Positions 1-11,428 of a DNA stretch of 44,321 nt are shown here, piece by piece (within the stretch, counting starts at the first letter, position 1; each line of letters starts with the position of its first letter). The notes under the pieces were generated by a model. That model was not told where the DNA came from. It was given only the letters and a program-made list of their open reading frames with translations, and did not search any database. The translations under genes and the position numbers were made by a program. Source of the stretch: Reticulitermes lucifugus. Its lineage: Eukaryota; Arthropoda; Insecta; Blattodea; Rhinotermitidae. The stretch is from NCBI GenBank assembly GCA_026260175.1, contig JAKCWW010000333.1, positions 68,554-112,874 on the forward strand, given 5' to 3'.

Positions 1-57
1 CGCGACGTTCCGGTTTGTAGCGTAGTGCCTCAACCAACTGCGCCACCGCGCGCCCCC
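1..57 (-). mobile_element. tRNA-derived SINE head, cut by window edge
   Basis: Read on the minus strand, this begins with a GC-rich leader followed by TGGCGCAGTTGG (34-45), a good RNA polymerase III A box of tRNA type. The element would continue to the left of the window, so the B box and tail are not visible. It differs from the three other SINE heads here. A real tRNA gene cannot be excluded from so short a piece, but the following bases do not form a clear D-arm/anticodon arm. Confidence 0.6.
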
Positions 58-181
58 AATATGGAATGTATGATTAACATTTCATTAACAATGTAGACCT
101 TAAGATTAATATATGAGATCTGCACTGCAGAAAAACTTGGTGTTAGCAGGCACATCACCATTCTGTAATGTGACCCAACAA

Positions 182-216
182 AATAATAATAAGTATTATT
201 ATTATTATTATTAATT
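182..216. repeat. AAT/ATT microsatellite
   Basis: Runs of AAT followed by runs of ATT make a short imperfect palindrome. The stretch from 58 to here has no recognisable gene. Confidence 0.8.
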
Positions 217-423
217 ATAAGGTCCTGTCAGAAAATAAACCTCTATGTGAGTGGGTAGTAACAGGAATTGTTTACATCAGTGACAAAAGTTCTTGTAACT
301 CAACGGATTCAGGTATGTATGTCTGTGCGCCAAACGCAGGATTACAGCCCGGGATGATTTTATCGAACAACTGAAAGGGCGACACAATTAACAGGAAATA
401 TAAAAGTCATCTCTAATGTAGTT

Positions 424-570
424 ATAACTAACTAACTAACTAACTCCATGGAGCAGAGTCCTTCTTGAGAATCTAACAGGTCGTCAGCTAGTCAAGAAAT
501 TCCCCGCGTTTTGTGGAACCCGATGGTTCATTACCGCACTCACAAGAGCCCGCCACCTGTCCCTATCCTA
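424..570 (+). mobile_element. Family A repeat, short copy with (AACT)n end
   Basis: A run of AACT units (426-445) is followed by a block shared with 2022-2160: GGAGCAGAGTCCTTCTTGA, then a segment reading like [19 protein letters not shown] in broken frames. Strand is given in this conceptual reading direction. If the (AACT)n run is the 3' tail of a retroelement, the true sense strand is minus and this copy is 5'-truncated at about 570. There is no intact frame, so it is not a gene. Confidence 0.75.
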
Positions 571-1356
571 ATGTAGTTATACCAACGATAAACATATACT
601 TCTTATGTTCACTTCACTCCATGTAACAGAGTATTCTTCGAAAGCTGAGTGTTGCTTACGTAGTCAAATAATAACTGACGTTTTTTAAAATGGTCTCGTA
701 TTTACACACTCTTTAACGTACGTAATTAATAAAGCGTAGACAAGTGAACGAGAAAGGACGTAGGATAGAGAAGAGTTCACTGAACAGAGCGCTCGTTACA
801 GTGCCTTTCTCTTTGTCTGCAGACAGCTAAACTCACTTTCTTTCTGTGTCGCATCTCTTCTCTTAGAACTCACTGAAGTTTGCACTGTCATGGAGAGACA
901 GTTTTAGTTCTGGATGAAGTAAAGACACTTTTATGTTACTCTTAAGTTTTTATACACAGTTTCAAGTCTGTTAACCCATCCACCTATAAAACATACTTGC
1001 CGGCGTTGAGTCAGTCTGATAGAGAAGATGGCGAATAAATCCGGTACAAACAAGTGATTTAGGACGTGGTAGTTACGGTTGCATAAGACTGAGGTAGTTG
1101 AGGTTGGCTTCTTTAGAATTACTTTAGTTAAGTGCGTTGGAGTAGAACAAAATTGGAAAGTATTTGTGTAATTTTCTGACGGCTTTTTCCATCACCTACC
1201 TAAGTGAAGGCATTGTTTGTGTCTTGTGAAGAGTTTCTTCTTTTTCAAAATAAAGATAAATAAGGAAAGGTAACCCAAAAGTCTCGTCGCACTCTACGTA
1301 CTTTGTGTGCTACAGATCGAAAAACAAAATTGACAGGTTTTAAATTGAAATAGCTG
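571..1356. other. No gene recognised
   Basis: AT-rich DNA with a pyrimidine-rich patch near 805-865. No open frame, repeat copy or RNA gene could be supported. Confidence 0.6.
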
Positions 1357-1480
1357 AGGTTCTGACAGCGGTGCTGATGAGCATTATAGTGTTCCAGGAT
1401 GTAATGAGGCTAAACGGGCGTAACATTCCAGAAGACTCGCATCTTCAGGACTTAAATAATTTCAGGTTTACCGGTGTCCA
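1357..1480 (+). mobile_element. Family B repeat, internally collapsed copy
   Basis: The start module reads EVLTAVLMSIIVFQDVM, a decayed form of the family's EVLTAVSMKITVFWDVT. It is joined after a short gap to the end module, readable as IPEDSHLQ. The hammerhead-like middle seen in other copies is missing, so an internal deletion is likely. A 70-codon open frame across it begins at a GTG and is a by-product of the repeat, not a gene. Confidence 0.6.
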
Positions 1481-1994
1481 TATCCTTTACATATGTTGCT
1501 TATTGCTGTCAATCAGCAGTGTATTGATAGAACTTTTTCTCGGGCTCTCAGTCGCGTCGGTGATGGACAAAATAACAATTTAACGAATGAGTTCGCCGCG
1601 AAGGCTTCAAATATTAAACACTGTGTTGATTTTTCTCCGGAGAAGGGAAGGTTTGCGCTTTGTTAACATCATCTTTTTGGAAGGACACACCAAACAGAGA
1701 AAAGAGAACAACCTTTGAGACATCTGTAGGAAATATTGCAATGCATAGTTAAGTTTTTCCTGCCAGTCTGTAATCTCTGCAATTTTACTAAAATCAGCGG
1801 AACATATTTGACAAAGACGCTGCAAAAGTTTCAGCTCTGAAGCAAAAAACGTGAGCATCAGAACTGAAATAGTGATACCGGAAAAGATTGATACCAAAAA
1901 TTATAGTACAATAAAATCTTAGAAATTACGATGTGGAACTTCTTTTACATAAACAGTTTAATGTCTGACTGGTATAAATAGTATATTTAATTCT
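1481..1994. other. No gene recognised
   Basis: Short minus-strand open frames (up to 96 codons at 1607-1897) have no recognisable motif and no splice or start context that I can defend. Confidence 0.5.
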
Positions 1995-2240
1995 AACAAA
2001 CAAACAAACTAACTAACTAATTAACTCGATGGAGCAGAGTCCTTCTTGAAAAGCTAACAGCTCCTGAGATAGTCAAGAAATTTACCGCATTTTATGCAAC
2101 CTGGTGGTTTATTACTGAATTCATAAGAGACCGCCACGTGTTCCTATCCTGAGCTAATCAATCCAGTCCATGCGCCCCATCCCACGTTTTAAGATCCATT
2201 TTAATATTATCCTCCCATCTACGCCTGGGGTTTCCAAATT
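1995..2240 (+). mobile_element. Family A repeat, longer copy with (AACT)n end
   Basis: A CAAA/AACT run (1995-2026) is followed by the same GGAGCAGAGTCCTTCTTGA block as at 450. This copy continues further, to a segment reading LRSILILSSHLRLGFPN, the most conserved part of the family. The two copies share the microsatellite end and differ at the other end, the pattern expected of 5'-truncated retroelement insertions read from their 3' end. Confidence 0.8.
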
Positions 2241-2895
2241 GTCACTTTATTTAATTTTAAATGATTATCTAACACCCAAACTAAATTTCATACTTACCTT
2301 TAAATGACTTTTGAATTCTTATTAGTAGTGTTTACATAACCAACTTTATATATTTGAAGAAACGGTCGTATATCTCGTAACGAAATCGACACAAAATACT
2401 GTATTTCATTAGTGCATAGAGACGTTTTAATGCTACGCCGATGTGAATGGTTCTCATATTTACATTAGCTCTTAACGTTTAGACTATTTGAACCGTTTCT
2501 ACATCTCTGTGAAAGTGCTAAATTTGCATGGCTCTGCCGAAATTTCATTTGAATGAAAGGTAGGAGAGGGAGCTTAAATTTTCCTACATCCACGTACTAA
2601 CAGATACAGAGATACACACAAGCACACACGAACACACGATAGGTTTGCATGAAATGGGAGTTGAGTAATTACCTTTCCCTTTTGAACTTTCTCTCTGCTC
2701 GTTCGATGATCTATTCCCCTATATTTTTTCTAATTTGCTGTGTTTTAATCTTCAATAACAAAGTGTAAAATAATATGCTTAGATTTCATTGTGTTGCAAA
2801 GCAAAAAACCTGAAGTAGTTTCATCTGCATTTGTATTTTATAATATTTGTTTCTTTAGTGTTACTATATACCTTAATATACCGTCATCAGGGCCC
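2241..2895. other. No gene recognised
   Basis: AT-rich sequence with a CA-rich patch near 2610-2640. No supported feature. Confidence 0.5.
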
Positions 2896-3178
2896 TACAG
2901 AATTTGTTTTTATTTTTTTTTCATGGCGCTACAGCCCTAGTGGGCCAGGGCCTCCTCATTATCAAGGCGTCACAATGACACTCAGACACACCACACTCGG
3001 TAGGACTCCTCTGGACGTGTGATCAGTCCGACGCAGAGACCTCTACCTGACAAAACACGACACTCACAACAGACAGATATCCATCCCCCGGCGGGATTCG
3101 AACCCGCAATCCCAGCAAGCGAGAGGCCGCAAACCCACGCCTTAGAACACGCGACCACTGGGATCGGTTACAGAATTT
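2896..3178 (-). mobile_element. Full-length tRNA-derived SINE with 10-bp TSD
   Basis: On the minus strand the element starts near 3168 with CCAGTGGTCGCGTG, an A-box-like stretch. It carries a textbook B box GGTTCGAATCC (about 3090-3102), continues through a body of about 200 nt and ends in a T-run on the plus strand (a poly-A tail on its own strand) near 2906-2921. The direct repeat TACAGAATTT occurs at 2896-2905 and 3169-3178 and is the target-site duplication. Pol III would transcribe it; it encodes no protein and depends on a LINE for mobility. Confidence 0.85.
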
Positions 3179-4609
3179 AGTTTCTTAATTTGTTTTATAT
3201 AATTAATTAGCTTTGACGAAACACATTCGCCCTAGATGATTACTGTCCACGGTAATCTATTACCTTGGCTATGATTGATTTATTTCAGGAATTTAGATGC
3301 GACTCTGTGAATATTGATTGTATACAGCACATGTAAATATTTTAATAAAAATATCAATGTTGGCTACTGCGTTACAGAATTTAAACATGTAGAAACAGAA
3401 TGGGAAATGGAAGGCACACTCTTATTGTTTTGTTATGAAGTTAATTGCATTAGGAAACAATGAAAACCAGAGCTATGAGATAAAAGAGCAATTTTGTACT
3501 GCTATGTTTTAGTAATAATAACATGGGCAGTGTGGTAATAGATGTTTCAAAATAATGATTGATTGTTTAGGTATTTAATGACACTTTATATTGCAAATGT
3601 TATATGTTGGCGAATCAGATGAGATGTCAGATTTTCCGTATATATTGTTTTTAAATATAATATTTTCATGAGCTGGGTGACTCGCCTTCCAATGTGCCGT
3701 ACATGATATCTATACACAAGATACAATAATCTGGAAAACGGTAGGTCCCGGGGCGTACTAGCCTATAAGGCTGCATAGCTAGGCAGAGACCCCTGTGGTG
3801 TAGAATGAAAATAAACTGTTCCTATTAAAGAAATAGAATGTTCGGATGGCTGGAATGAATAACAGAGGATAAATGTATCTGTGTAAAAACGTACCTAATT
3901 TTTTATTTATATAACGTTTCTTCAGTAATTTTATGTCAGCAATCTCCTTTTATTACAATATTTTGCATGTGTCTCAGCTTAGTGAAAGAGAAAGAATAAC
4001 ACTGCTAACTACAAAGAACGCCCTCTCCTGCCATATGTCAAACAGTTATAGTAAATTAAAATTAAAACGTCGCAATTTTCGTCTTGTGAAAACAATATAT
4101 AATATTTAGTGTACTGTGTTTTTTCCTGTAATTTTGGTTATTCCGAATCAGAGTGTTATATAAAATCACTTTGTGTGACATTCTATGGTGATTGTGTCAT
4201 AGTTTACAGACCTCTTGTCTAGTTATAAAATCTGCCGGATACTTCATACAATTAACTATTATTTTACTCACGTAGGCCATACTTGTACATTTAAGCGTAC
4301 TGTTTGTTATATCAGTAATTAGCAATCAACTTAAGAAATTTATTTCTCTGATGGAACCCTTCTGAGAAGCAGATAGTGCACCTGGAACTTGAAACTCAAC
4401 GAAGTAGTTTGTGACAGGTTTGAAATGTAAATTATGTACGTGGGCAGTGAGTGTTTTTGATGGAAGGAAGGAACTAGACGAGAAGCAACTAATTAGCTTG
4501 TAAGTAGTGTACAGCTTACAGCATGCATAGTGTAGAAGCTAATTAACTTAAAAGTAAGTCAGGATCTTTGTAGATCGACTTCGTGATAACACTAGTGTGG
4601 TGTTGAAGT
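3179..4609. other. No gene recognised
   Basis: About 1.4 kb of AT-rich DNA without a convincing frame, repeat copy or RNA gene. Confidence 0.5.
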
Positions 4610-4907
4610 TTAGAACTGTTTTTTTGTGGTGAAGGGCCTCGCAGCATATGCTACGGACGCACCGCAGCCTAGAGGCTTATTGTGCAACCCTGTGATGGAG
4701 ATGATTAGTTTTTTCGTTTTTCCAAGTAATGGAGCACCGGTGGAATTAAACTGACAGGGGAAAACCGAAGTAATCGGGGATTAACCTGTCCCAGTGCCAC
4801 TTTGTCCACCACATATCCCATATGGACACCCGGGGATCGAAACCGGGCCTCCGCGGTTAGAGGCCGGCGACTAACCGCCTGAGCCATGGCACGGCCTTAG
4901 AACTGTT
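4610..4907 (-). mobile_element. Full-length SINE (SINE-1 family) with 11-bp TSD
   Basis: On the minus strand it reads GCCATGGCTCAGGCGGTTAG (tRNA-like A box) followed by a B-box-like GGTTTCGATCCCCGG. Its conceptual translation starts MAQAVSRRPLTAEARFRS, a string often mis-called as protein in Blattodea assemblies. The direct repeat TTAGAACTGTT flanks it at 4610-4620 and 4897-4907. A T-run at the left end on the plus strand corresponds to its A tail. A second, older copy lies at 19803-19975. Confidence 0.88.
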
Positions 4908-6300
4908 AGAACTAAAGTAAGCAAGATGCCTTCAAGTAAATTTCAAGGCCGTAAAATTGATAAATAGAAACATTTTTGGAAATAAATCGAAATCAGTTTC
5001 GTGTTACGGAATTGTATTTTATTGCTCCACCCAGATACGTGTCCGTGTATCATCACTGTCTTGTGGGATGCATAATGTTTGCATTCATTTGCCTACTTTC
5101 ATTTGGTGTGCGTTACTATTTTACTGCTACCATACTATTGCGATTACTAATAACCATTATTACCTTTACTCTTCTTTCATATCCTTCTCCACTCTTTTGT
5201 GTCTATTCCTGCATAAACTCTAATGAATGTTGGGTCTTAGTGACATTATCTTGTCATTTGTACATAATTTTAAGTAGGCTAAATATTATTAGAATATTTT
5301 ATTACATGCTAAATACTTTTTTGTAATCAACAACTTACGACATAAAAGTTTTTCTCTGTGACGAAATACAGAATTATTTCCATCATCCATCTTCTCTTTA
5401 GTTCTGTCTTAGAAATACAGAAAAGTAATTTTGGTAAATATTAATAACAGAGAAATATTATTATCTCTTTCCAAATATTTTAATTTGAAACAGGGTGAAT
5501 ATGAAGCTTGAGTATAATTTTCTATAGGACTGATTATTTATCATGCAGTGTCCTTGACACAGAGGCCCTTTTGAGACTCACGATGACGTTTTATGGTCTT
5601 AAGCCCTACCATAAAATCGCCGTCGACCCTGACGCATGAATTTTATCGAAATAGTGTTGAAAATTTATTTACTACCGCATCGTAAAGCACTGCTTATAAA
5701 ACGTAGAAATCAAACCGTTATAGGTCCTTGTACGAGTAGAAAGAGAGCACGCTGACCCTTAAATTTGATTCAGACATGCTGTGGCCTCAACTACGATCAG
5801 TGAGAGTGGTGCAGAGAAATGTCATGGCTGGAACCTCGTTTGTGTGCGCCTCTTGTTTGTGTCGATGTGTTTGAACACTGGAAAAACAAATATTCCGCCA
5901 TAGCATTATTTGTGACTAAATACTCCGGGCGACAGGATTGCGCATGACTGCCCCAGTCCTGTGACATGCGTGTAAATAGCTGTGAGCCGTCCGTCCGATA
6001 TAATACACATTACTGTCCTGTAGTACTGATGTTAATGCTCCTGATGCAGTCCAGCCATTTAGGTTATTTGGGGTTCAGTTTGTTAAACGCTAAAATTAGT
6101 GGTTTCTGTACGTAGCGCGAGGTTTAACACTAAAATCTCTGCATCTTCTCCACACAGTGTATTTACACGTATATGTTCCACACGATCCTTACAAAAACAT
6201 CAGTTATTTTCCTATACAGCATGAAACGGTTGGTATTTCTTGTGGAAACACAATGTGCTGTGAGGCACAGGCTGAATCTTCATGTGTATATTTTACATTA
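4908..6300. other. No gene recognised
   Basis: Two overlapping open frames at 4957-5326 (88 and 116 codons) are hydrophobic, AT-driven and show no family motif. The 116-codon frame lacks an ATG start. I see no gene. Confidence 0.5.
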
Positions 6301-6459
6301 GGCTTCTTTCCTGTGGGATATGACGCTGTGACAATGGGTAATCGGTTCCGCGTCTCATGTCCTTATCTTCAGTGGTCGAAATATCTTCTGCGACATTTTC
6401 GAACCCTGAATAGGAGGACCCGGGTAGTAGTGTCCAGTAAAACCAAAGAAATCTTTTAG

Positions 6460-6730
6460 CTGGTAGACCGCCTGCCAGTGCAACCAGCAAATCCCACTCT
6501 TCATGGGGATGGGCGAGGGCCAGTACCTGGCGCTTTAAAACTAGGCATTCTTGACTAAGTATTTTAATATTGAAAGAAGAGTCCCTGGCCATCAAGGTTG
6601 GAGGTTTGGCGTGGGGCTAACAAACCCACCCTGCAAAAGAAATGTAACTGTTGAGAAACCCCAAAATACGAGTAAAAAGGGGCACTCAAGGCCGGAATCA
6701 GGCTGTGCAACCAAAGGAAGTAGAAGAAGA
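6460..6730 (+). mobile_element. Probable LINE 5'-UTR-like repeat fragment
   Basis: GC-richer than its surroundings, with GGCGTGGGGCTAACAAACCC, then AACTGTTGAGAAACCCC and an AAGAAGAAGAAAAGG tract. This wording resembles 5' leaders of insect non-LTR retrotransposons as I remember them. No ORF1 or endonuclease domain follows, so the assignment is tentative. Short open frames on both strands here are incidental. Confidence 0.35.
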
Positions 6731-6989
6731 AGAAAAGGACACTACGTTGCCTCGAAACGTCGGGATCCGATTACCCACTGGCGCTTTGTCATTTTCAGAA
6801 GAACGAAATCGTCAACTGCACTGTTGAGAAGACGAAAAAACTCACATGATTTAGATTGGTTGTAACTTCAAAGGTTGAATAATGCTAACAAATTCAATGA
6901 CTGTGAATACCTCATGTGACTTTAGTACCAAGAAGCTTCCGATCCGATGGTCCAGTGAAAATTGGATAGTTGCACACTGTCTTCTATGG

Positions 6990-7140
6990 AATGACACGTT
7001 TATAAACTTGTAGGTGTTTACCAACGTTTCCAAGAGGCATAATGCCGCCATCCTCAGGCCAGAAGCGAAGATGGAAGTATTCTGTTCCTCTGAAACTTTG
7101 GTTACCACCCACCAGACTACACAGTGTCACTAAACTGGAG
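6990..7140 (+). mobile_element. Family B repeat copy
   Basis: In shifting frames it reads VYQRFQEA, then KMEVFCSSETLVTTHQTT, the family's YQRFGG and CSSETLVTTYKTT segments. The hammerhead core position is recognisable but damaged, with CGAAGA where CTGAAGA is expected and CTGAAACTT in place of GAAACGT. The minus-strand open frame at 6851-7108 is a shadow. Confidence 0.7.
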
Positions 7141-7594
7141 ACCAACATTTACTACCAAAAAAACCTGTAGTCTCATATAGCATGGAAGGGAGGCTGACGA
7201 AATATAAATGAAAATATATGCCAGGATAGATAAATTGACGCCTAAAATCTTGTGGGGGGTTACGGGGTACTGACTGGTAAATATTTGTCAGTGTTGCGGA
7301 GAAGCCAAGCTCTTCTTTATTTGCAGTAAGTACTTACTCGACACGGCGTAACGTCACAGACGGCTTGAATATTTGAACGTCAAATTTCGCAAGAAATTTT
7401 GACAGAAACTTTCACAAAATCGCCCAATATTAAGAACACATCACGCCTCTACTACTTTTAATAAAGTACTTTGCTTAACTCTTTGAAGACTGACGTGTGG
7501 ACTTATAAAACGTCAGTTTCACACAGGTAACATGAACCATGCCCAGATAATATTTGATAATATACATCTTCCTTGCAATTGGCAACACAAATTT
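7141..7594. other. No gene recognised
   Basis: No supported feature. Confidence 0.45.
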
Positions 7595-7680
7595 ATTCCA
7601 ACTTATTACACTGGTATATACCAGTATAAAAGTTATTCCAATATGTTTCGGCCAATACACGTGCCCGTCATCAGGGAAGA
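7595..7680 (-). ncRNA. Hammerhead-like motif in repeat fragment
   Basis: On the minus strand CTGATGA (7668-7674 on plus as TCATCAG) precedes GAAAC (7645-7649 on plus as GTTTC). Stem I can form as TTCC/GGAA. Stem II is weak, with two G-C pairs next to the core, and the self-complementary stem III seen in better copies has decayed to ACATAT. A small palindrome ACTGGTATATACCAGT lies beside it. Probably an inactive relic. Confidence 0.4.
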
Positions 7681-9540
7681 CACGCAAAGGCCATATTTAG
7701 TTGAGAATATATAACAGTGTCCAAGGTAACGGTAAAAGGTACATTCCAGAGCAAATTTTACATTGATACATAGTTATGATCATTATGAAGTTGTCGAGAT
7801 ATAAATACGTTTAATGAGAATTCTGTAAATTTCTGTGTTTGGAATCAGTTCGTTTTCACTTCAGTGCACGAATAAACAGCCTTTACAAAAGGTTTGATTC
7901 GCTTCCCGAGGAAGTTTCCTTATTCTCTTCACATCCGGTTCTCTATGACGTGACTGAAGATTCTGCACCAAAGTTTGGTTAGAAAGGGCCCCTGCAGACG
8001 TTCAGGAGATTTAATGATATGGGAGCTCGGAACTCAGGGTTAGAAAGAGATAAACGTTATAGGAATGACACACAAACGGTAAGGGACATCAGACAATTCA
8101 CGAGCATTTGGTTCGGATATCACTGTTTGAAAATATATAGCATTGGTATAGCGCATGCGTTGTCTTTCATTCATCCGGCTGTTTATTTGTATTGTCTTCA
8201 TTCAACACGCTATCCGTAACTCAGACTTCATGGCGTCGAATGATAGTAATATTGCTAATGACTTGGAAGGGATGTAGATGGTAATGGGCGTGGCGGGCGT
8301 GGTATGATTTGAGGTACTAACCCCGGCATTTACGTCAGAAACTGAGTAAGAGGAAGAAAATATACCAGTATAGCCATAGTCTTGGCCGAGATAGAATACG
8401 GTACTTGCGAAGTGCGTATTAGGTGAGACAGTGATATTTGTTTCGGCCGAGTTACTGATTTTTATGATTACGATTTTTGATGGGTTTCTGAGTTTCTCTA
8501 GACGATAGTGGTCTATGGCCAAAATTGTGGTCTATTTGCGTCCTGTGAATAAATGAGTCACGACTGAACTAAAAGCGAAAGGCACTGTGCAGTTTGTAGT
8601 CTGCCGAAACCTTGAAAGGTCAATCAGAGCGTAGCTTGCCGTCTGTGTGTCCTTCCTCTCTCATCTACTCCCCCTACATCGGATATGAAAACTATGCTGG
8701 TTGAAATAACATGAAATGTCGTTACCTTTATGTCATGTCGCTTCGGGAGGTATGCGGTGCTTCGACTGCACGTGACGCACACGTACATGAGCCGAACGCT
8801 TCTCCGTGTCTCTGCAAATGCGAGTTTGAGGTTATGCCGTTTAGCGGTCAACACTGCCATCATGATTTTGCTACTTACTTAGTTAATCGTTTTGTGGATG
8901 TTGCGATTTCTCGCAGCACCCCTGGCAACAGCTCGCGACACTCAGTTTGAGAAGCGCTGCCGTACGGTATGTTATGGCCGACTCCTTCTAGGTCGTTTGT
9001 ATCATCTATTATTAGACCCTACAAAATGTTTGTAATTAGGGGAACGTCGGTAAATAACGTACAGATCAGTTTACGAGGATTGCTATGGAAGCAAGTGGAA
9101 CACAAATTCGTCCGTGATAATATTTTGAATTGTGCTGGACAGCCCTGACTGCTGCTTGCCTCTCCAGGGGGTCAAGAACTGCCTTATTCTCCCTGTAAAC
9201 GACAAGCACTAAATTCTTGGCAGATACGCCGCCTACAGTCGCCCTTATAAAATGACAACGGTGACACTTCAACTAGTCCACACGACACAAATACCACACA
9301 CAAGTTACGCGCATGCGCACGCTGAATTTCTTCCTACCGCTATAAACTTACACATTTCTCTCCCTGCTGCCATGAAAGAGTTTTCAGAGACAAAGTGTTC
9401 TGTCAACTCTTTACTCTATCCTAGACGCAGGCTTGTGAGTCGAAACATAGATCGGCACTGCGCTTTATGGTCGTGTCTGTACGGAAAGAATGTATATTCT
9501 ACAGAGTGGGGCAGCGTTAATTTATCATGGTGATTTACGT
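7681..9540. other. No gene recognised
   Basis: Several open frames of 66-106 codons occur. The longest (minus, 8202-8522) begins at TTG rather than ATG and has no motif I recognise. Paired opposing frames near 8624-8950 and 9066-9533 behave like random GC-richer sequence. No gene is claimed. Confidence 0.5.
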
Positions 9541-9689
9541 AGTATTAGAGCAGCCCGGAGAGAGGGCATGGAAACTGAGTTCGCTATAGGTTCAGCTAGG
9601 GAAGCCATTTAATAAAAACATGGGTCTGATGTCGGCTGTCCACCGTGCATTCGCCTTAGGGACTTTTCCAAAGACAACGACGGTTATGG

Positions 9690-10010
9690 TGACTTTTCTT
9701 GGCCAGCCCGTTTGCCCGATCTGTCGGCTGGTGATTTATTTTTATGGGGCTATTTTAAAAGAAGTGTTTCAGACACCTTCGGCAGACGTACACAATCTCT
9801 GACTAAGAATTTCTGAAGAAAGAAATGCCATGCCTTATCATCTCTCATGTCCGCGTAATTCAAAGTGTTATGAACCGAGTTCATCAGTGCAACAATCTTG
9901 TTGGACGATATCTGTCGCGTGGTTTTTAAGAGTAACTTTGTTGCAATGTTCCTCAATGATGGCAAACATTTGTCTTTCACTGCACATTACTTCGAATAAA
10001 TTTTAATAAA
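9690..10010 (+). pseudogene. Tc1/mariner-type transposase, C-terminal remnant
   Basis: The reading WPARLPDLSAGDLFLWGYFK is the decayed form of the WPARSPDLTPxDFFLWGYLK block that carries the last catalytic acidic residue of eukaryotic Tc1/mariner-superfamily DDE transposases. Downstream, with several stops, it still reads as a C-terminal helix region ending in FLNDGKH, as in relatives. The N-terminal helix-turn-helix and first two catalytic positions are absent, so it cannot encode an active enzyme. It is a separate copy from the one at 15527-16420. The overlapping minus frame 9750-9980 is a shadow. Confidence 0.75.
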
Positions 10011-10370
10011 CTTAGTCGACTAGTGTATCTTTAACAATGCTGAATGAAGGCTGATCCATCCTGTATTATATTTTTTTAGGTCTTAGCATTAAACATTTAT
10101 TAGTTTACGATCTCAAAGAGTTTCAAAGACATGAAACATATTTCGGTGATGAGTATTGTAATGTATTGCATGGCTGCAGTTTCTTGTCTACTTTAACATG
10201 AAGGTAGAAGTTCTATCGTTCGTAAACCATTCTGAGTGACACTAAATCTCAGTTAGCATATTATATGCTGGATATGGTCCTGGCATCATCATGCTGACAA
10301 ATGTCAGCCAGAATTTGAGAATCGTGCTTCATTTTATCGTGGTATTCCAGTTGCACTGGTGTGTGTGTGT

Positions 10371-10745
10371 GATCACGTGGTTCAGTAGCACTTGCAACTG
10401 GGAGGCTTGTGTTCGTCTCAAAATAGTAATAGGAAAGCCTTGTGTTAGGAAGTTCCAAGCGTTATAGGAACTGGACCTGCAGGAAAGTTGAACTGGCCGA
10501 CTAGTAACCCCGTAATGTAACGGAAATTGGCCAGCTGTTTCACTTACGCTGTTAGGCGACGATCACGTGGTCCGCATGCAGTGACATTTGAACTGTCCTG
10601 TGACGGGAAATTCCAGGTGGTAGAGGACGTGATCCTAACTTCTTACCGACAAATCCTCGCAACGTGGCTGAAACTGGCCTACTGGTTCCCTTGAAATGGT
10701 AGTTCGGAGATCCTCGTTAACGTACAGTGGCTGTTGATAAACTAT
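10371..10745. repeat. Degenerate internal repetition with paired GATCACGTGG
   Basis: The decamer GATCACGTGG (containing the E-box CACGTG) occurs at 10371-10380 and 10561-10570, exactly 190 bp apart. GAACTGGCC (10489) is echoed by GAAACTGGCC (10670), and GGAAGTTCCA by GGAAATTCCA, at similar but not identical spacing. This suggests an old tandem duplication with indels. No coding content is visible. Confidence 0.4.
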
Positions 10746-10991
10746 ACAGTGCCATTTGATTGTTTTGCATGGATGTGCCTTTTCATTGTCTACAACTCGT
10801 GAATCTTATTGAAACAGAAAAACTCCGTTATTTTTTAAAGTATTTCACCAAGAAGAATGTTCCTTCTATTTTCCCCTTTCTTTCTGAAATGTACCGTTTT
10901 GGAGAAGCATTGTGACGTATAAACTTTTGGGCGCTATGTGCCAAATTTTCTCGAATATCGGAAGGAAGGAATTACGATCGTATCGGTTAGG

Positions 10992-11384
10992 CAGTGTACG
11001 TATAACGTAACATTGAGGCGCGCTTGCATAACCATTTTTGATGTGGAAAAGCAATGAGTAATACATTCTATGAATGTGCGTCTCTAGCCTTAGTTATCTA
11101 GCATGCGTGTTTTGATTTTGTCTATAATTTTGTCTGAAACATTTCTCATTCTAAGAAGTATTAAGAGAAATATTATACGTAAGTGTACATAGGTCTTCAT
11201 GTAAAGTGCCCTTTGTTCTTGCCAGTTTTTAATGAAACTTAAATTTTCTCGACAAATTTAAGAAAAATCCTCAAACGTCTTATTTCATAAAAATCCGGCA
11301 GTGGGAGTCAAAGTGTTCCATGCGGACAGGCAGACATGACGAAGCTAATAGTCGTTTTTCGCAATTTTGCGAATACGCCTAAAT
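10992..11384 (+). mobile_element. Family D inverted-repeat element, copy 1
   Basis: It starts near AGTGTACGTATAACGTAA, followed at once by AGGCGCGCTTGCA. It ends with TGCGAATACGCCT, whose reverse complement AGGCGTATTCGCA matches the start, so the ends form an imperfect terminal inverted repeat. The right part (GTACATAGGTCTTCATGTAAAG, then CATGCGGACAGGCAGACATGACGAAGC) is shared with 32137-32655 and 42555-42947. It is non-coding and best viewed as a non-autonomous DNA-transposon-like element. Confidence 0.65.
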
Positions 11385-11428
11385 ATGCGCGGCGCTTACG
11401 AAGCTAATAGGGGATATGCCATATAAAG

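Noticed and set aside
720..960. Core promoter or exon suggested by the pyrimidine-rich stretch and CTGCAG
   Set aside because: No TATA/Inr pair, frame or splice pattern strong enough to defend.
1371..1583. 70-codon protein at the first open frame
   Set aside because: It starts at GTG and is composed of the two joined end modules of family B.
3080..3168. tRNA gene
   Set aside because: A and B boxes are present but the cloverleaf is incomplete, and the element has a SINE body, a tail and a 10-bp TSD.
6730..6860. Another hammerhead core at TCGAAACGTCGGGA
   Set aside because: No CUGANGA box on the correct side and no stem II partner.
8202..8522. 106-codon minus frame with a plausible soluble-protein composition
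   Set aside because: It begins at TTG, has no homology that I can name, and no splice or promoter context.
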